Positions 42,893-51,092 of a stretch of DNA of 64,000 bases are shown one piece after another. The stretch is from Lewinellaceae bacterium. GTDB taxonomy: Bacteria > Bacteroidota > Bacteroidia > Chitinophagales > Saprospiraceae. The stretch is from positions 1 to 64,000 of the forward strand of contig JACJYP010000007.1 of NCBI GenBank assembly GCA_020636045.1, in the 5' to 3' direction. Position 1 is the stretch's first letter. Each line of letters begins with the position of its first letter. A model generated the notes under the pieces. That model had not been told where the DNA came from and did no database searches. It saw only the letters and a program-made list of their open reading frames with translations. A program made the translations under genes and the position numbers.

Positions 42893-43294
42893 TCACCACC
42901 TGAATTCGATCACCTGTTCCAGGTTTTCCGACAGGCTGACGGCGACCGGGCAGGTGCGCGCAGCCGTTTCCAGTATTTTTTTCTGGTGTTCCGTGTAATG
43001 ATTTGCCGGCATGTGGACGGTGACTTCCACCCTTGCGATGCGGCGCGGGTCGGCGGCCATGATCTTGTTCACATCGGCCGAGGCGCCCGTCATATCGATG
43101 CCGTGGTTGCGGGCGCTGATGCCCATCGTGGTGAGCATACAGGTCGCCAGCGAAGTGGCGCACAGGTCGGTCGGCGAAAAGGCTTGGCCCTTTCCCTGGT
43201 TGTCCACCGGCGCGTCGGTGGTAAACTGCTGCCCCGAGCGCAGGTGCGTACAGGTCGTGCGGAGCTCGCCGAGGTAATCAACTTTTGACGTCAT
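42893..43294 (-). CDS. OsmC family protein
   Basis: The protein has 133 residues from the ATG at 43294 (43303 is the alternative). OsmC/Ohr proteins reduce organic hydroperoxides with a Cys pair. Here Cys residues are in RTTCTHL and SLATCMLTTMGI, the latter in the expected second-cysteine helix, while the first lies near the start rather than in the usual place, so peroxidase activity is uncertain. It is 10 bases downstream of phoH on the same strand and probably in the same transcript. Confidence 0.85.
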   Translation of the reverse strand: MTSKVDYLGELRTTCTHLRSGQQFTTDAPVDNQGKGQAFSPTDLCATSLATCMLTTMGISARNHGIDMTGASADVNKIMAADPRRIARVEVTVHMPANHYTEHQKKILETAARTCPVAVSLSENLEQVIEFRW

Positions 43295-43304
43295 GGAACG
43301 CAAT

Positions 43305-44372
43305 TTACAGGATTTCGGGCTTCAGGGGTTCCGGAGCGCCGGGTTCCGTTTTCGCAAGTTCTTCCTTGTCGGCATCGAGTTGAGCCTTGCGCCGCTCGCG
43401 TTTTGCGCGTTCTTCCGCCTCGATTTTGTCGTAGGCCTTGATGATCTCTTTTACCAGCCGGTGGCGCACCACGTCTTCCGTGGTCAGGTTGATGACGGAA
43501 ATGCCGTCCACGCCGCTGAGGATCTCTACCGACTGCCGCAGGCCCGATTTCTGATGACCCGGCAGGTCGATCTGGCTGAGGTCGCCCGTGATGATGCATT
43601 TGGCGGAAGGCCCCAGGCGTGTCAGGAACATTTTGAGTTGCAGGGAAGAGGCGTTCTGCGCTTCGTCGAGGATGATGTATGCGTTGTCGAGCGTGCGCCC
43701 GCGCATGAAGGCCAGCGGTGCGATCTCGATCACGCGGTTGTCCATGAAAAAGTTGAGTTTGTCCATGGGCAACATATCGTCGAGCGCATCGTAGAGCGGG
43801 CGCAGATACGGATCGACTTTTTCCTTGAGATCGCCGGGCAAAAAGCCAAGGTTTTCGCCGGCCTCTACGGCCGGGCGGGTCAGCACGATCTTTTTGACCT
43901 GTTTGTTCTTCAGCGCCCTGACGGCGATGGCCACAGCCGTATATGTTTTACCCGTACCGGCAGGGCCGAGGGCAAATACGATGTCGCTGGTCTCGCAGAC
44001 CTCGACCATGCGTTTCTGGTTGCGTGTTTTGGCCTTGATGGGTTTTCCGTCACGCCCGAACAGAATGGTGTTACCCGCCGCGCCGTCGCCGTTGACGGGG
44101 ATGCGCACTTCGAACGGGTTCTCTCCGCCGAGCAGATCCTCCACCGTTTGCACGGGAAGTTCGTGATGCTCGCGCAGGTAGCGCACCATCATTTCGAATT
44201 TCGCCTTGGCAGACTGGGTATCTTTTTTTTCACCGCTCAGTTTCAGGTGATTGCCGCGCGATGTGATCGTGACATCGGGAAAGGCTTTTCGCAAAAGATT
44301 TAGTTTTGCGTTGTTTTCGCCGTACAGTTCGACAGGGTCAATGCCCTCGACGGTAAGAATGATTTCGCTCAA
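43305..44372 (-). CDS. phoH: PhoH family ATPase
   Basis: The protein has 355 residues if it starts at the TTG at 44372, where family similarity begins (LSEIILTVEGIDPVELYG) and a GAGG ribosome-binding site lies eight bases upstream. The longer open frame to the GTG at 44495 would begin inside the promoter box. The Walker A motif GPAGTGKTYTAVAIA and Walker B YIILDEAQNAS are clear, and the N-terminal 100 residues form the KH-like PhoH region. It is linked to RNA metabolism and ribosome function. The acidic/basic C-terminal tail is low complexity. Confidence 0.88.
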   Translation of the reverse strand: MSEIILTVEGIDPVELYGENNAKLNLLRKAFPDVTITSRGNHLKLSGEKKDTQSAKAKFEMMVRYLREHHELPVQTVEDLLGGENPFEVRIPVNGDGAAGNTILFGRDGKPIKAKTRNQKRMVEVCETSDIVFALGPAGTGKTYTAVAIAVRALKNKQVKKIVLTRPAVEAGENLGFLPGDLKEKVDPYLRPLYDALDDMLPMDKLNFFMDNRVIEIAPLAFMRGRTLDNAYIILDEAQNASSLQLKMFLTRLGPSAKCIITGDLSQIDLPGHQKSGLRQSVEILSGVDGISVINLTTEDVVRHRLVKEIIKAYDKIEAEERAKRERRKAQLDADKEELAKTEPGAPEPLKPEIL

Positions 44373-44494
44373 ATGATAGTCCTCAATTTTCGGCAGCGGG
44401 AGACGAGCGGCACATAGCGGGTTGATCTGCAATAACTTGGCCGTGCCGGGCCTCCATGCCTTTTCTTTTAATTGAACATCCCGCTTGCAGACCA

Positions 44495-44502
44495 CAAAAT
44501 TA
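44495..44502 (-). promoter_or_regulatory. Minus-7 box TAATTTTG for phoH
   Basis: Leftward TAATTTTG is an exact consensus match. It overlaps the outermost possible start (GTG at 44495), which argues for the TTG at 44372. Confidence 0.5.
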
Positions 44503-44581
44503 GCGGTATCAAAGTGGAATTCCCAACAAAAAAACGCGGCGGATGGTTTCCTTTGCGTTATCTTCGGAATAGCCTGTTGAA

Positions 44582-45352
44582 ATGCAATTCGTTACGTTGA
44601 CAACCGACTTCGGCACCCAGGACTTTTATACGGGCGCCTTAAAGGGAGCATTGCTCCGCCGCCACCCGGCCCTGGCAGTGGTGGATATTTCGCATCATAT
44701 CAAACCTTTCGATATCGTGCAGGGAGCCTATGTTTTGCAGCAGGCCTGGCGCGAATTTCCCGAAGGCACCATCCACCTGGCGGGCATCAACTGCGTGTAC
44801 GGCGAAGGATACCGCTTCGTGGCGGCTCGATACGAGGGGCACTTCTTCCTGGCTCCCGACAACGGCTTGCTCAGTTTGCTGTTCCCGCAGATCGACCCGG
44901 CCGACCTGCGCAACCTGCCTGCATCGCAGGAAGAGCATTTTGCCGTGAAAAATATCTTTGCCGATGCTGTGGCGCATCTCGCCGGCGGCAAACCCTTCGA
45001 AGAACTCGGCGAATTCGCCGCACCCCTGCTCGAGCGCATCAGCATACAGCCGGTGATCACGCCCACGCGCATCCGTGGCACGGTGATCCACATCGACCAA
45101 TTTGAAAATGTGGTGGTCAATATTCGCCGCGAAACATTTGAAAAAACGCTGAACGGCCGCCCCTTCAATCTGTACTTCAAACGCAACGATCCGATCACCA
45201 GACTGAGCGGCAATTACTGCGACGTGCCGGTCGGCGAGCAACTTTGCCTCTTCAACGCCGCCGGATTTCTCGAGATCGCCGTGAACATGGGCAAAGCCGC
45301 CACGCTGATGGGGCTGAAAGTGGAAGATGTAGTAGAGGTGGTATTTGAATGA
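44582..45352 (+). CDS. S-adenosyl-L-methionine hydrolase (adenosine-forming), DUF62 family
   Basis: The 256-residue protein shows the DUF62 motifs VTLTTDFGTQDFYTGALKG at the start, the catalytic-site FFLAPDNGLLSLL and the C-terminal VVVNIRRETF. Members bind SAM and hydrolyse it to adenosine and methionine by activating water, controlling SAM levels. The two-domain layout (about residues 1-160 and 165-256) is normal. It is divergent from phoH and convergent with the Gfo/Idh/MocA gene. Confidence 0.9.
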   Translation: MQFVTLTTDFGTQDFYTGALKGALLRRHPALAVVDISHHIKPFDIVQGAYVLQQAWREFPEGTIHLAGINCVYGEGYRFVAARYEGHFFLAPDNGLLSLLFPQIDPADLRNLPASQEEHFAVKNIFADAVAHLAGGKPFEELGEFAAPLLERISIQPVITPTRIRGTVIHIDQFENVVVNIRRETFEKTLNGRPFNLYFKRNDPITRLSGNYCDVPVGEQLCLFNAAGFLEIAVNMGKAATLMGLKVEDVVEVVFE

Positions 45353-45361
45353 TCAGGCGAC

Positions 45362-46348
45362 CTAATACACCAATCCCACCTGCTGGCGGATCGCATCCAG
45401 CGTTTCTACAAGGCCCAGCGTAAAATCGAGCGGCACCAGTTCGCTCTCTTCCTGCCCGTTTTCCAGGCATTGCATCACATGCGCCGCTTCGAACGAATAT
45501 CCCCAACCCTTATACGGCATGTCGATGTCCTGCTTTTGTTCGTCGCTTCCTTCATAGCGCGAGAGTGTGAGTTTTTGGGTGTGGTGCCAGCGGGAATGCA
45601 GGTGTATGGTACCTTCCGTGCCGTACAGGCGCGCTTCTACGGGAGTGGTGGCGACAACGGTGCTGTGGCCGGATGCCAGGCGATTGCCGGGGTAGCGAAA
45701 CGAAAAAATACAACTCTCGTCGACCCCCGTTTGGGTGAAAGTGGCAGCGGCCCTGATGTCGGCGCTTGCCGGTTTTCCGAATAAAAATAACGACAATAGA
45801 GCCGGATAAATGCCGATATCGAGCAGCGATCCGCCACCCAGCGCCTTGTTGTATATGCGGTGCGCCGGATCGAAGGGCATGTGAAAACCAAAGTCTGAGA
45901 TCACGGTGTGCAGATCGCCGATGGCGCCCTGTGCGATCAGGTCGAAGGCGTGCGACACGGCGGGAATAAAGCGCGTCCAGAGCGCTTCCATCAGGAAAAC
46001 GCGGTGCTTGCGCGCAGTGGATGCCATCAGGATGGCTTCGGCGCTGTTCATCGCAAACGGTTTCTCGCAAAGCACCGGAATGCCGCGCTCCAGGCACATC
46101 AGTGTGTTGGAGCAGTGCAGCACGTGGGGTGTGGCGATGTACACCACATCCAGCCCGGGGCAATGCACCAGGTCGTCGTAGCGCCCGTATGCGTAGGGAG
46201 CGCCGTAAGTCGCGGCGAATTCACGTGCCCGCTCTCCGGAAGAGGAGGCCACGGCATGCAGGCGCGCGTTGGGGAGCAGGTGCAGGTCGTCGGCGAATTT
46301 CCGGGCGATCCTTCCCGGGCCGATGATGCCCCAGTTGTATGTCTTCAT
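45362..46348 (-). CDS. Gfo/Idh/MocA family NAD(P)-dependent oxidoreductase
   Basis: This 328-residue protein has an N-terminal Rossmann fold (NWGIIGPGRIARKFADDL), the conserved catalytic Lys in VLCEKPFAMNSA and the GGGSLLDIGIYP segment with the active-site Asp and usual His replaced by Tyr. The C-terminal domain is the beta-sheet substrate module. It resembles dihydrodiol/xylose dehydrogenase-like members. The substrate is probably a sugar or inositol but cannot be named. It is 18 bases behind the FGE-like gene on the same strand. Confidence 0.9.
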   Translation of the reverse strand: MKTYNWGIIGPGRIARKFADDLHLLPNARLHAVASSSGERAREFAATYGAPYAYGRYDDLVHCPGLDVVYIATPHVLHCSNTLMCLERGIPVLCEKPFAMNSAEAILMASTARKHRVFLMEALWTRFIPAVSHAFDLIAQGAIGDLHTVISDFGFHMPFDPAHRIYNKALGGGSLLDIGIYPALLSLFLFGKPASADIRAAATFTQTGVDESCIFSFRYPGNRLASGHSTVVATTPVEARLYGTEGTIHLHSRWHHTQKLTLSRYEGSDEQKQDIDMPYKGWGYSFEAAHVMQCLENGQEESELVPLDFTLGLVETLDAIRQQVGLVY

Positions 46349-46366
46349 ATCGTTTCAGATGTTGGT

Positions 46367-47257
46367 TCAATTCCCTTTGGCGCTGCGCACCACCCGAAAA
46401 CCCACGCTGCCGTCCCGGAAATCGGGGTATCGGCTGGTCCGGTTGGCGATGCGGCAGTGTTTGCCGCTGTTGTTCCAGGAGCCGCCGCGCAACACGCGCA
46501 TTTCGCCATGCGCCGGCCCGCCGGGATTGCCGGCGCGGGCGCTTTTTTCGTAATACCGCTCGTCGTACCAGTCGTGGCACCATTCCCATACGTTGCCGGA
46601 AAGATCGTAAATGCCGAGGGCATTGGCCTTTTTTTGAGCGACGGGATGCGCGCGTTTGCCTGAATTTCCCGAGTACCAGGCCAGCGCGCCGAGGCTTCCC
46701 GCTCCTGCGTAGATCGATTTGGGTGGCGTTTGACCCTCCGCGGCGGCGTATTCCCATTCCGCTTCGGTGGGCAGCCGAAAACCCTCCGCCGTCAGGTCGG
46801 CCGATACCGAATCGCCCTGGAAAGTATAAACCGCTCTCAACCCCGCATTTTCGCTGAGCCAGTTGCAATAATGCACTGCGTCGTACCAACTGACGTGCAG
46901 CACGGGGTATCGATCTTCTCCCGCGCTGCGCAGGCGCCCCGTCTCGCTATGGCGCCAGTGAAGCCCTTCCATTTTGTGCCAGCCCAGCGAATCCCAGGTG
47001 TAACTGCCGTCGCCCGTTTCGGCACTGCTCCGGTAAGCGCTGCTTTCGGCAAACGCCCGGTATTGCGCCACGGTCACTTCCGTAGCCGATATCAGAAAAC
47101 TGTCGAGTTCAACGGCGTGCAAAGGTTTTTCATCGGCATCGCCCCTGGCAAAACCCATGACGAAGCCGCCGCCAGGTACCGGCACCATCTCCGGCTGGGC
47201 AACGCCTGCCGGCAAAGCAAGCCCCGCAACACACAGGAACGCAACAATTTTTTTCAT
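46367..47257 (-). CDS. Formylglycine-generating-enzyme (SUMF1) family exported protein
   Basis: From the ATG at 47257 the protein has 296 residues with signal peptide MKKIVAFLCVAGLALPAGVA. The FGE fold is shown by MVPVPGGGFVMG, ATEVTVAQYRAFAE, LPTEAEWEYAAAEG, SGNVWEWCHDWYDE and RVLRGGSWNNSGKHCRIANR. Only one of the two active-site cysteines of true FGE is present (in GKHC), so it is more likely a structural or binding member than a sulfatase activator. No sulfatase gene is near. It is co-directional with the oxidoreductase gene downstream. Confidence 0.88.
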   Translation of the reverse strand: MKKIVAFLCVAGLALPAGVAQPEMVPVPGGGFVMGFARGDADEKPLHAVELDSFLISATEVTVAQYRAFAESSAYRSSAETGDGSYTWDSLGWHKMEGLHWRHSETGRLRSAGEDRYPVLHVSWYDAVHYCNWLSENAGLRAVYTFQGDSVSADLTAEGFRLPTEAEWEYAAAEGQTPPKSIYAGAGSLGALAWYSGNSGKRAHPVAQKKANALGIYDLSGNVWEWCHDWYDERYYEKSARAGNPGGPAHGEMRVLRGGSWNNSGKHCRIANRTSRYPDFRDGSVGFRVVRSAKGN

Positions 47258-47339
47258 AGAATATGCAAAAATAGGCAGGACGCGGTGCGCCATAATGCCA
47301 TATATCTATCTTTCCGCTGGAATTGAGCACTTTCTAACG

Positions 47340-50300
47340 ATGAAACATACCATGCGCCTCCCGAACAGGATACCGGTCCTCCTGATCTTGCCCCTTGCCG
47401 TTTTATTCATGCACAGTTGCGATCCCAACGGCGGCATCCCGCCCCGCATCCTGGTGTTTTCCAAAACGGAAGGGTATCGCCACCAGTCGATCCCCGTGGC
47501 TACGGCGGCACTGCGCCGCCTGTGCGCCGATCACGGCATTGCGATGGATACCACGGAAGATGCAGCCGATTTTACGGAAAAAAACCTCAAGCGTTACAAT
47601 GCCGTGGTGTTCCTCTGTACCACGGGTGATGTGCTGAACCCCGCCCAGGAAACGGCGTTTCAGCGCTATATACAGGCCGGCGGCGGTTATGTCGGCATCC
47701 ATTCGGCGACCGATACCGAATACGGCTGGACCTGGTACGGCGGGCTGGCAGGCGGCTATTTTACGAGCCACCCGAAGATTCAGGACGCCACCCTGATCGT
47801 AAAAGATCATGACCACCCGGCGACCGAACACCTCGGCGACCAGTGGCAACGAAAAGACGAGTGGTACAATTTCAAGGACCTGAATCCCAACGTCCATGTG
47901 CTGCTCACGATCGACGAAAGCACTTACGAAGGCGGCGCCAACGGCCCCGATCATCCCATGTCCTGGTACCACGAATACGACGGCGGCCGGGCATTTTACA
48001 CGGCGCTGGGCCATACGGCGGAGAGTTATTCGGAACCTGCCTTCCTCCAGCACCTGCTCGGCGGGATCAGGTATGCGATCGGTAAAAAAAAACGCCTGGA
48101 CTATCGGGCCTGTAGAACCCCTGAGTTGCCCGACCCCACGCGCTTCCAGAAAAACGTGCTGGCGGCCGATCTCAACGAGCCCATGCAGTTCGGCATGCTG
48201 CCCACGGGCAAAATTTTGCTCATCGAACGGCGCGGCGCCATCAAAGTGCTCGACCCCGCTACCGGGCTGATCAACGTTGCTTACAAATTGCCGGTCTATT
48301 CACTGGAAGAAGACGGCCTGCTCGGCATGGCGATCGACCCCGGCTGGGAAAAGAACCACTGGATCTATCTCTATTATTCTCCCGCTACCGACGAATCGGT
48401 GAATCTGCTGTCGCGCTTCGTATTCGCCGGCGATACGCTCGACCGGGCCTCTGAAAAAGTGATGCTCAAGGTAGACGTGCAGCGTCTGGAATGCTGCCAT
48501 GCCGGCGGCTGCCTGCGTTATGCCGACGACGGGTACCTGTACCTCTCCACCGGCGACAATACCAACCCTTTTGCCTCAAACGGCTTTGCACCCATTGATG
48601 AGCGCCCCGGTCGCGGTCCCTGGGATGCCCAGAAGTCGTCGGCGAATACCAACGACCTGCGCGGCAAGATCCTGCGCATCAAGCCGCTGGCTGACGGTTC
48701 GTACACCTGCCCTGCCGGCAATCTGTTCACCGACCGCGATGTACACGTGGACCTGTCAACCGGCGCCGGCATCTCTGCGCAGGGCCGGGGCCGCCCCGAA
48801 ATATACGTGATGGGCTGTCGCAACCCCTTCCGCATCTCCATCGATGCGCCGCGCAAATTGCTGTTTTGGGGAGAAGTGGGCCCCGATGCCGGCAATCCCG
48901 ATACCTCCCGCGGTCCTGCCGGCCACGACGAGGTCAACCGTGCCCGCGCGGCAGGATTCTTCGGCTGGCCCTATTTCGTCGGCGACAACAAAGCGTACCG
49001 CGACTACGATTTCACAAAAAGCCGCTCCGGGCCGTCGTTCGATCCGCTCCACCCGATAAATGACAGCCCGAACAATACCGGCGCCCGCGAACTCCCGCCT
49101 GCACAACCGGCATTTATCTGGTATCCGTACGACAATTCGCCCGTGTTCCCGCTTACCGGCAACGGCGGGCGCAACGCGATGGCGGGGCCGGTGTATTATT
49201 GCGACCGCTACCCGGCCGACACGCGTTTCCCCGATTATTACGACGGCAAACTCATCATCTACGACTGGATGCGCAACTGGATGATGGCCGTCACCGTCGA
49301 TTCGCTCGGTAATTTCAGCCGCATGGAACCCTTCGGCGACAGCATCAGCCTGTCGCGGCCTATGGATATGTTCGTCGACGGGAACGGATCACTGTGGGTA
49401 CTGGAATACGGCACGCAGTGGTTTTCCTCGAACCCCGACGCCCGCATCAGCCGCATCGATTACGTGCGCGGCAACCGGCCGCCGATACCGGTGCTGCAGG
49501 CGGATAAAACGATCGCTGCGGCCCCCTGCCAGGTTGTTTTTTCCGTGATGCGCACACGCGATTACGACGACGACCGCCTGGATCTCGAGATCGATTTCGG
49601 CGACGGCTCGGAGCACTGGAGCGTAAAGGGAAAACGTCTACAAGCCTCGGCCCCGGGAGATCAACATCGCATGCCCGCAGCACTCGACAGCATCGTTCAC
49701 GTGTACGAAAAACCGGGCACTTACGATGCCGTATTAAAAGCGACCGATGTCTCGGGAGCGACCAGGACCACCCGCCTGAGTATCCGGGCAGGCAACGAGC
49801 CGCCGCTGGTGCGCTGGGACTTCGGCGGCAAAAACCGCAGTTTTTACCAACCGGGAGAAGTGCTGCAATACAAACTGGTGGTGGAGGACAATGAAGACGG
49901 CTCTCTTGTGAACGGAGGCATCGACCCTGCAACAGTGGCTACTACGATCGATTACCTGGAGTCGGGATTTGATATCAGCAGCATTGCACAAGGGCACCAG
50001 GCAGCGATGCAGATGACGGAATATGCGCGCGGAAAAGTGCTGGTGGATCGCTCGGACTGTAAAACCTGCCACGCCGCCGACCGGCAGATCAACGGACCGG
50101 CCTATCAAACCATCGCAGAGCGCTACCGGAACAATGAATTTGCCGTGCGCAACCTGTCGAAAAAAGTCATCACCGGCGGTGCGGGCAACTGGGGACAAAC
50201 CGTGATGAGCGCCCACCCGCAGGTATCGGAAGAAGATGCCGGCGAAATGGTGCGCTGGATCCTGTCGCTGGGTGCGCCGCCCAAAGTGGACCGTACGCTG

Positions 50301-50870
50301 CCGCTTGAAGGGACATACACGCTGAGCATCCCCGCCCCCGAAAAAGGGAAAAAGCCGAAGCCCGGCACTTTTATCTTTAAAGCCAGTTACCGCGACCGCG
50401 GCAGCAGCAGCCAGACCTCCGTGGAAGAAGGCGAGACCATCGCGCTGCGCACCGCATTCCTGCAGGCCGAGCAGGCGGACAGCATGTCGAAAAACGTACG
50501 CACCTACCGCCCTTTCAACGGCGATACGGTGGTACTGAACGAACTGAAAAGTAATAGTTTTTTTGTGTTTAAACACGCCGACCTGACGGGAGTGTATTCG
50601 GTTGCCATAGGCGTCGGGTCGGGCGACCGGCTTTATCGCTACAGCGGCGGGCGCATTGAATTGCACCTTGACGCGCCCAATGGCCCGCTGGCGGGGAAAG
50701 TGCCGGTCCCCGAAAAAAACTCGGCGGAACGAATGGTCTTTTCGGAAGTCGTGTTACCGCTTGAAACCAAAGGCGACGGCCGTTTTCACGATCTTTATTT
50801 CGTGGTGAAAAACGAAAACAACCCGTCCACACCGGTGGCGGCCATCGACTGGATACGGTTCAACTTATAA
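47340..50870 (+). CDS. ThuA - PQQ-type sugar dehydrogenase - PKD - cytochrome c - CBM-like lipoprotein
   Basis: From the ATG at 47340 this lipoprotein (MHSC, Cys27) has 1176 residues. In order: a ThuA domain (about 32-270, with ILVFSKTEGYRHQSIP and GYVGIHSATDTEYGW), a glucose/sorbosone dehydrogenase propeller (about 285-680, GLLGMAIDPGWEKNHWIYLY, VMGCRNPFRISID), a PKD domain (about 720-820), a cytochrome c domain with CKTCH near residue 900, and a C-terminal module that resembles a CBM6-type beta-sandwich. The dehydrogenase could pass electrons from PQQ to the heme inside one chain. The substrate is unknown; ThuA homologues are linked to trehalose. The longer frame upstream has no signal sequence and crosses the FGE-like gene. 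Confidence 0.9.
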   Translation: MKHTMRLPNRIPVLLILPLAVLFMHSCDPNGGIPPRILVFSKTEGYRHQSIPVATAALRRLCADHGIAMDTTEDAADFTEKNLKRYNAVVFLCTTGDVLNPAQETAFQRYIQAGGGYVGIHSATDTEYGWTWYGGLAGGYFTSHPKIQDATLIVKDHDHPATEHLGDQWQRKDEWYNFKDLNPNVHVLLTIDESTYEGGANGPDHPMSWYHEYDGGRAFYTALGHTAESYSEPAFLQHLLGGIRYAIGKKKRLDYRACRTPELPDPTRFQKNVLAADLNEPMQFGMLPTGKILLIERRGAIKVLDPATGLINVAYKLPVYSLEEDGLLGMAIDPGWEKNHWIYLYYSPATDESVNLLSRFVFAGDTLDRASEKVMLKVDVQRLECCHAGGCLRYADDGYLYLSTGDNTNPFASNGFAPIDERPGRGPWDAQKSSANTNDLRGKILRIKPLADGSYTCPAGNLFTDRDVHVDLSTGAGISAQGRGRPEIYVMGCRNPFRISIDAPRKLLFWGEVGPDAGNPDTSRGPAGHDEVNRARAAGFFGWPYFVGDNKAYRDYDFTKSRSGPSFDPLHPINDSPNNTGARELPPAQPAFIWYPYDNSPVFPLTGNGGRNAMAGPVYYCDRYPADTRFPDYYDGKLIIYDWMRNWMMAVTVDSLGNFSRMEPFGDSISLSRPMDMFVDGNGSLWVLEYGTQWFSSNPDARISRIDYVRGNRPPIPVLQADKTIAAAPCQVVFSVMRTRDYDDDRLDLEIDFGDGSEHWSVKGKRLQASAPGDQHRMPAALDSIVHVYEKPGTYDAVLKATDVSGATRTTRLSIRAGNEPPLVRWDFGGKNRSFYQPGEVLQYKLVVEDNEDGSLVNGGIDPATVATTIDYLESGFDISSIAQGHQAAMQMTEYARGKVLVDRSDCKTCHAADRQINGPAYQTIAERYRNNEFAVRNLSKKVITGGAGNWGQTVMSAHPQVSEEDAGEMVRWILSLGAPPKVDRTLPLEGTYTLSIPAPEKGKKPKPGTFIFKASYRDRGSSSQTSVEEGETIALRTAFLQAEQADSMSKNVRTYRPFNGDTVVLNELKSNSFFVFKHADLTGVYSVAIGVGSGDRLYRYSGGRIELHLDAPNGPLAGKVPVPEKNSAERMVFSEVVLPLETKGDGRFHDLYFVVKNENNPSTPVAAIDWIRFNL

Positions 50871-51092
50871 ATCGGCAGCCCTGCCGGAGATTTTTCGTTT
50901 CCGGACGTCTCCGGCGGCTTTTGTCATCCAAAAGACAATGCCGGGGATATTTTTCCACGACGCCCCTAAACATGGTTTGGTTTTTGAAATGTTGGTGCCG
51001 GCTAATCTATTTTGGTTAGAGCGCCGGGATATGAATTGTATGCTGTTACTACCCCGGTATCCATAAAAACATACTATCAAAAAAACTAAATT

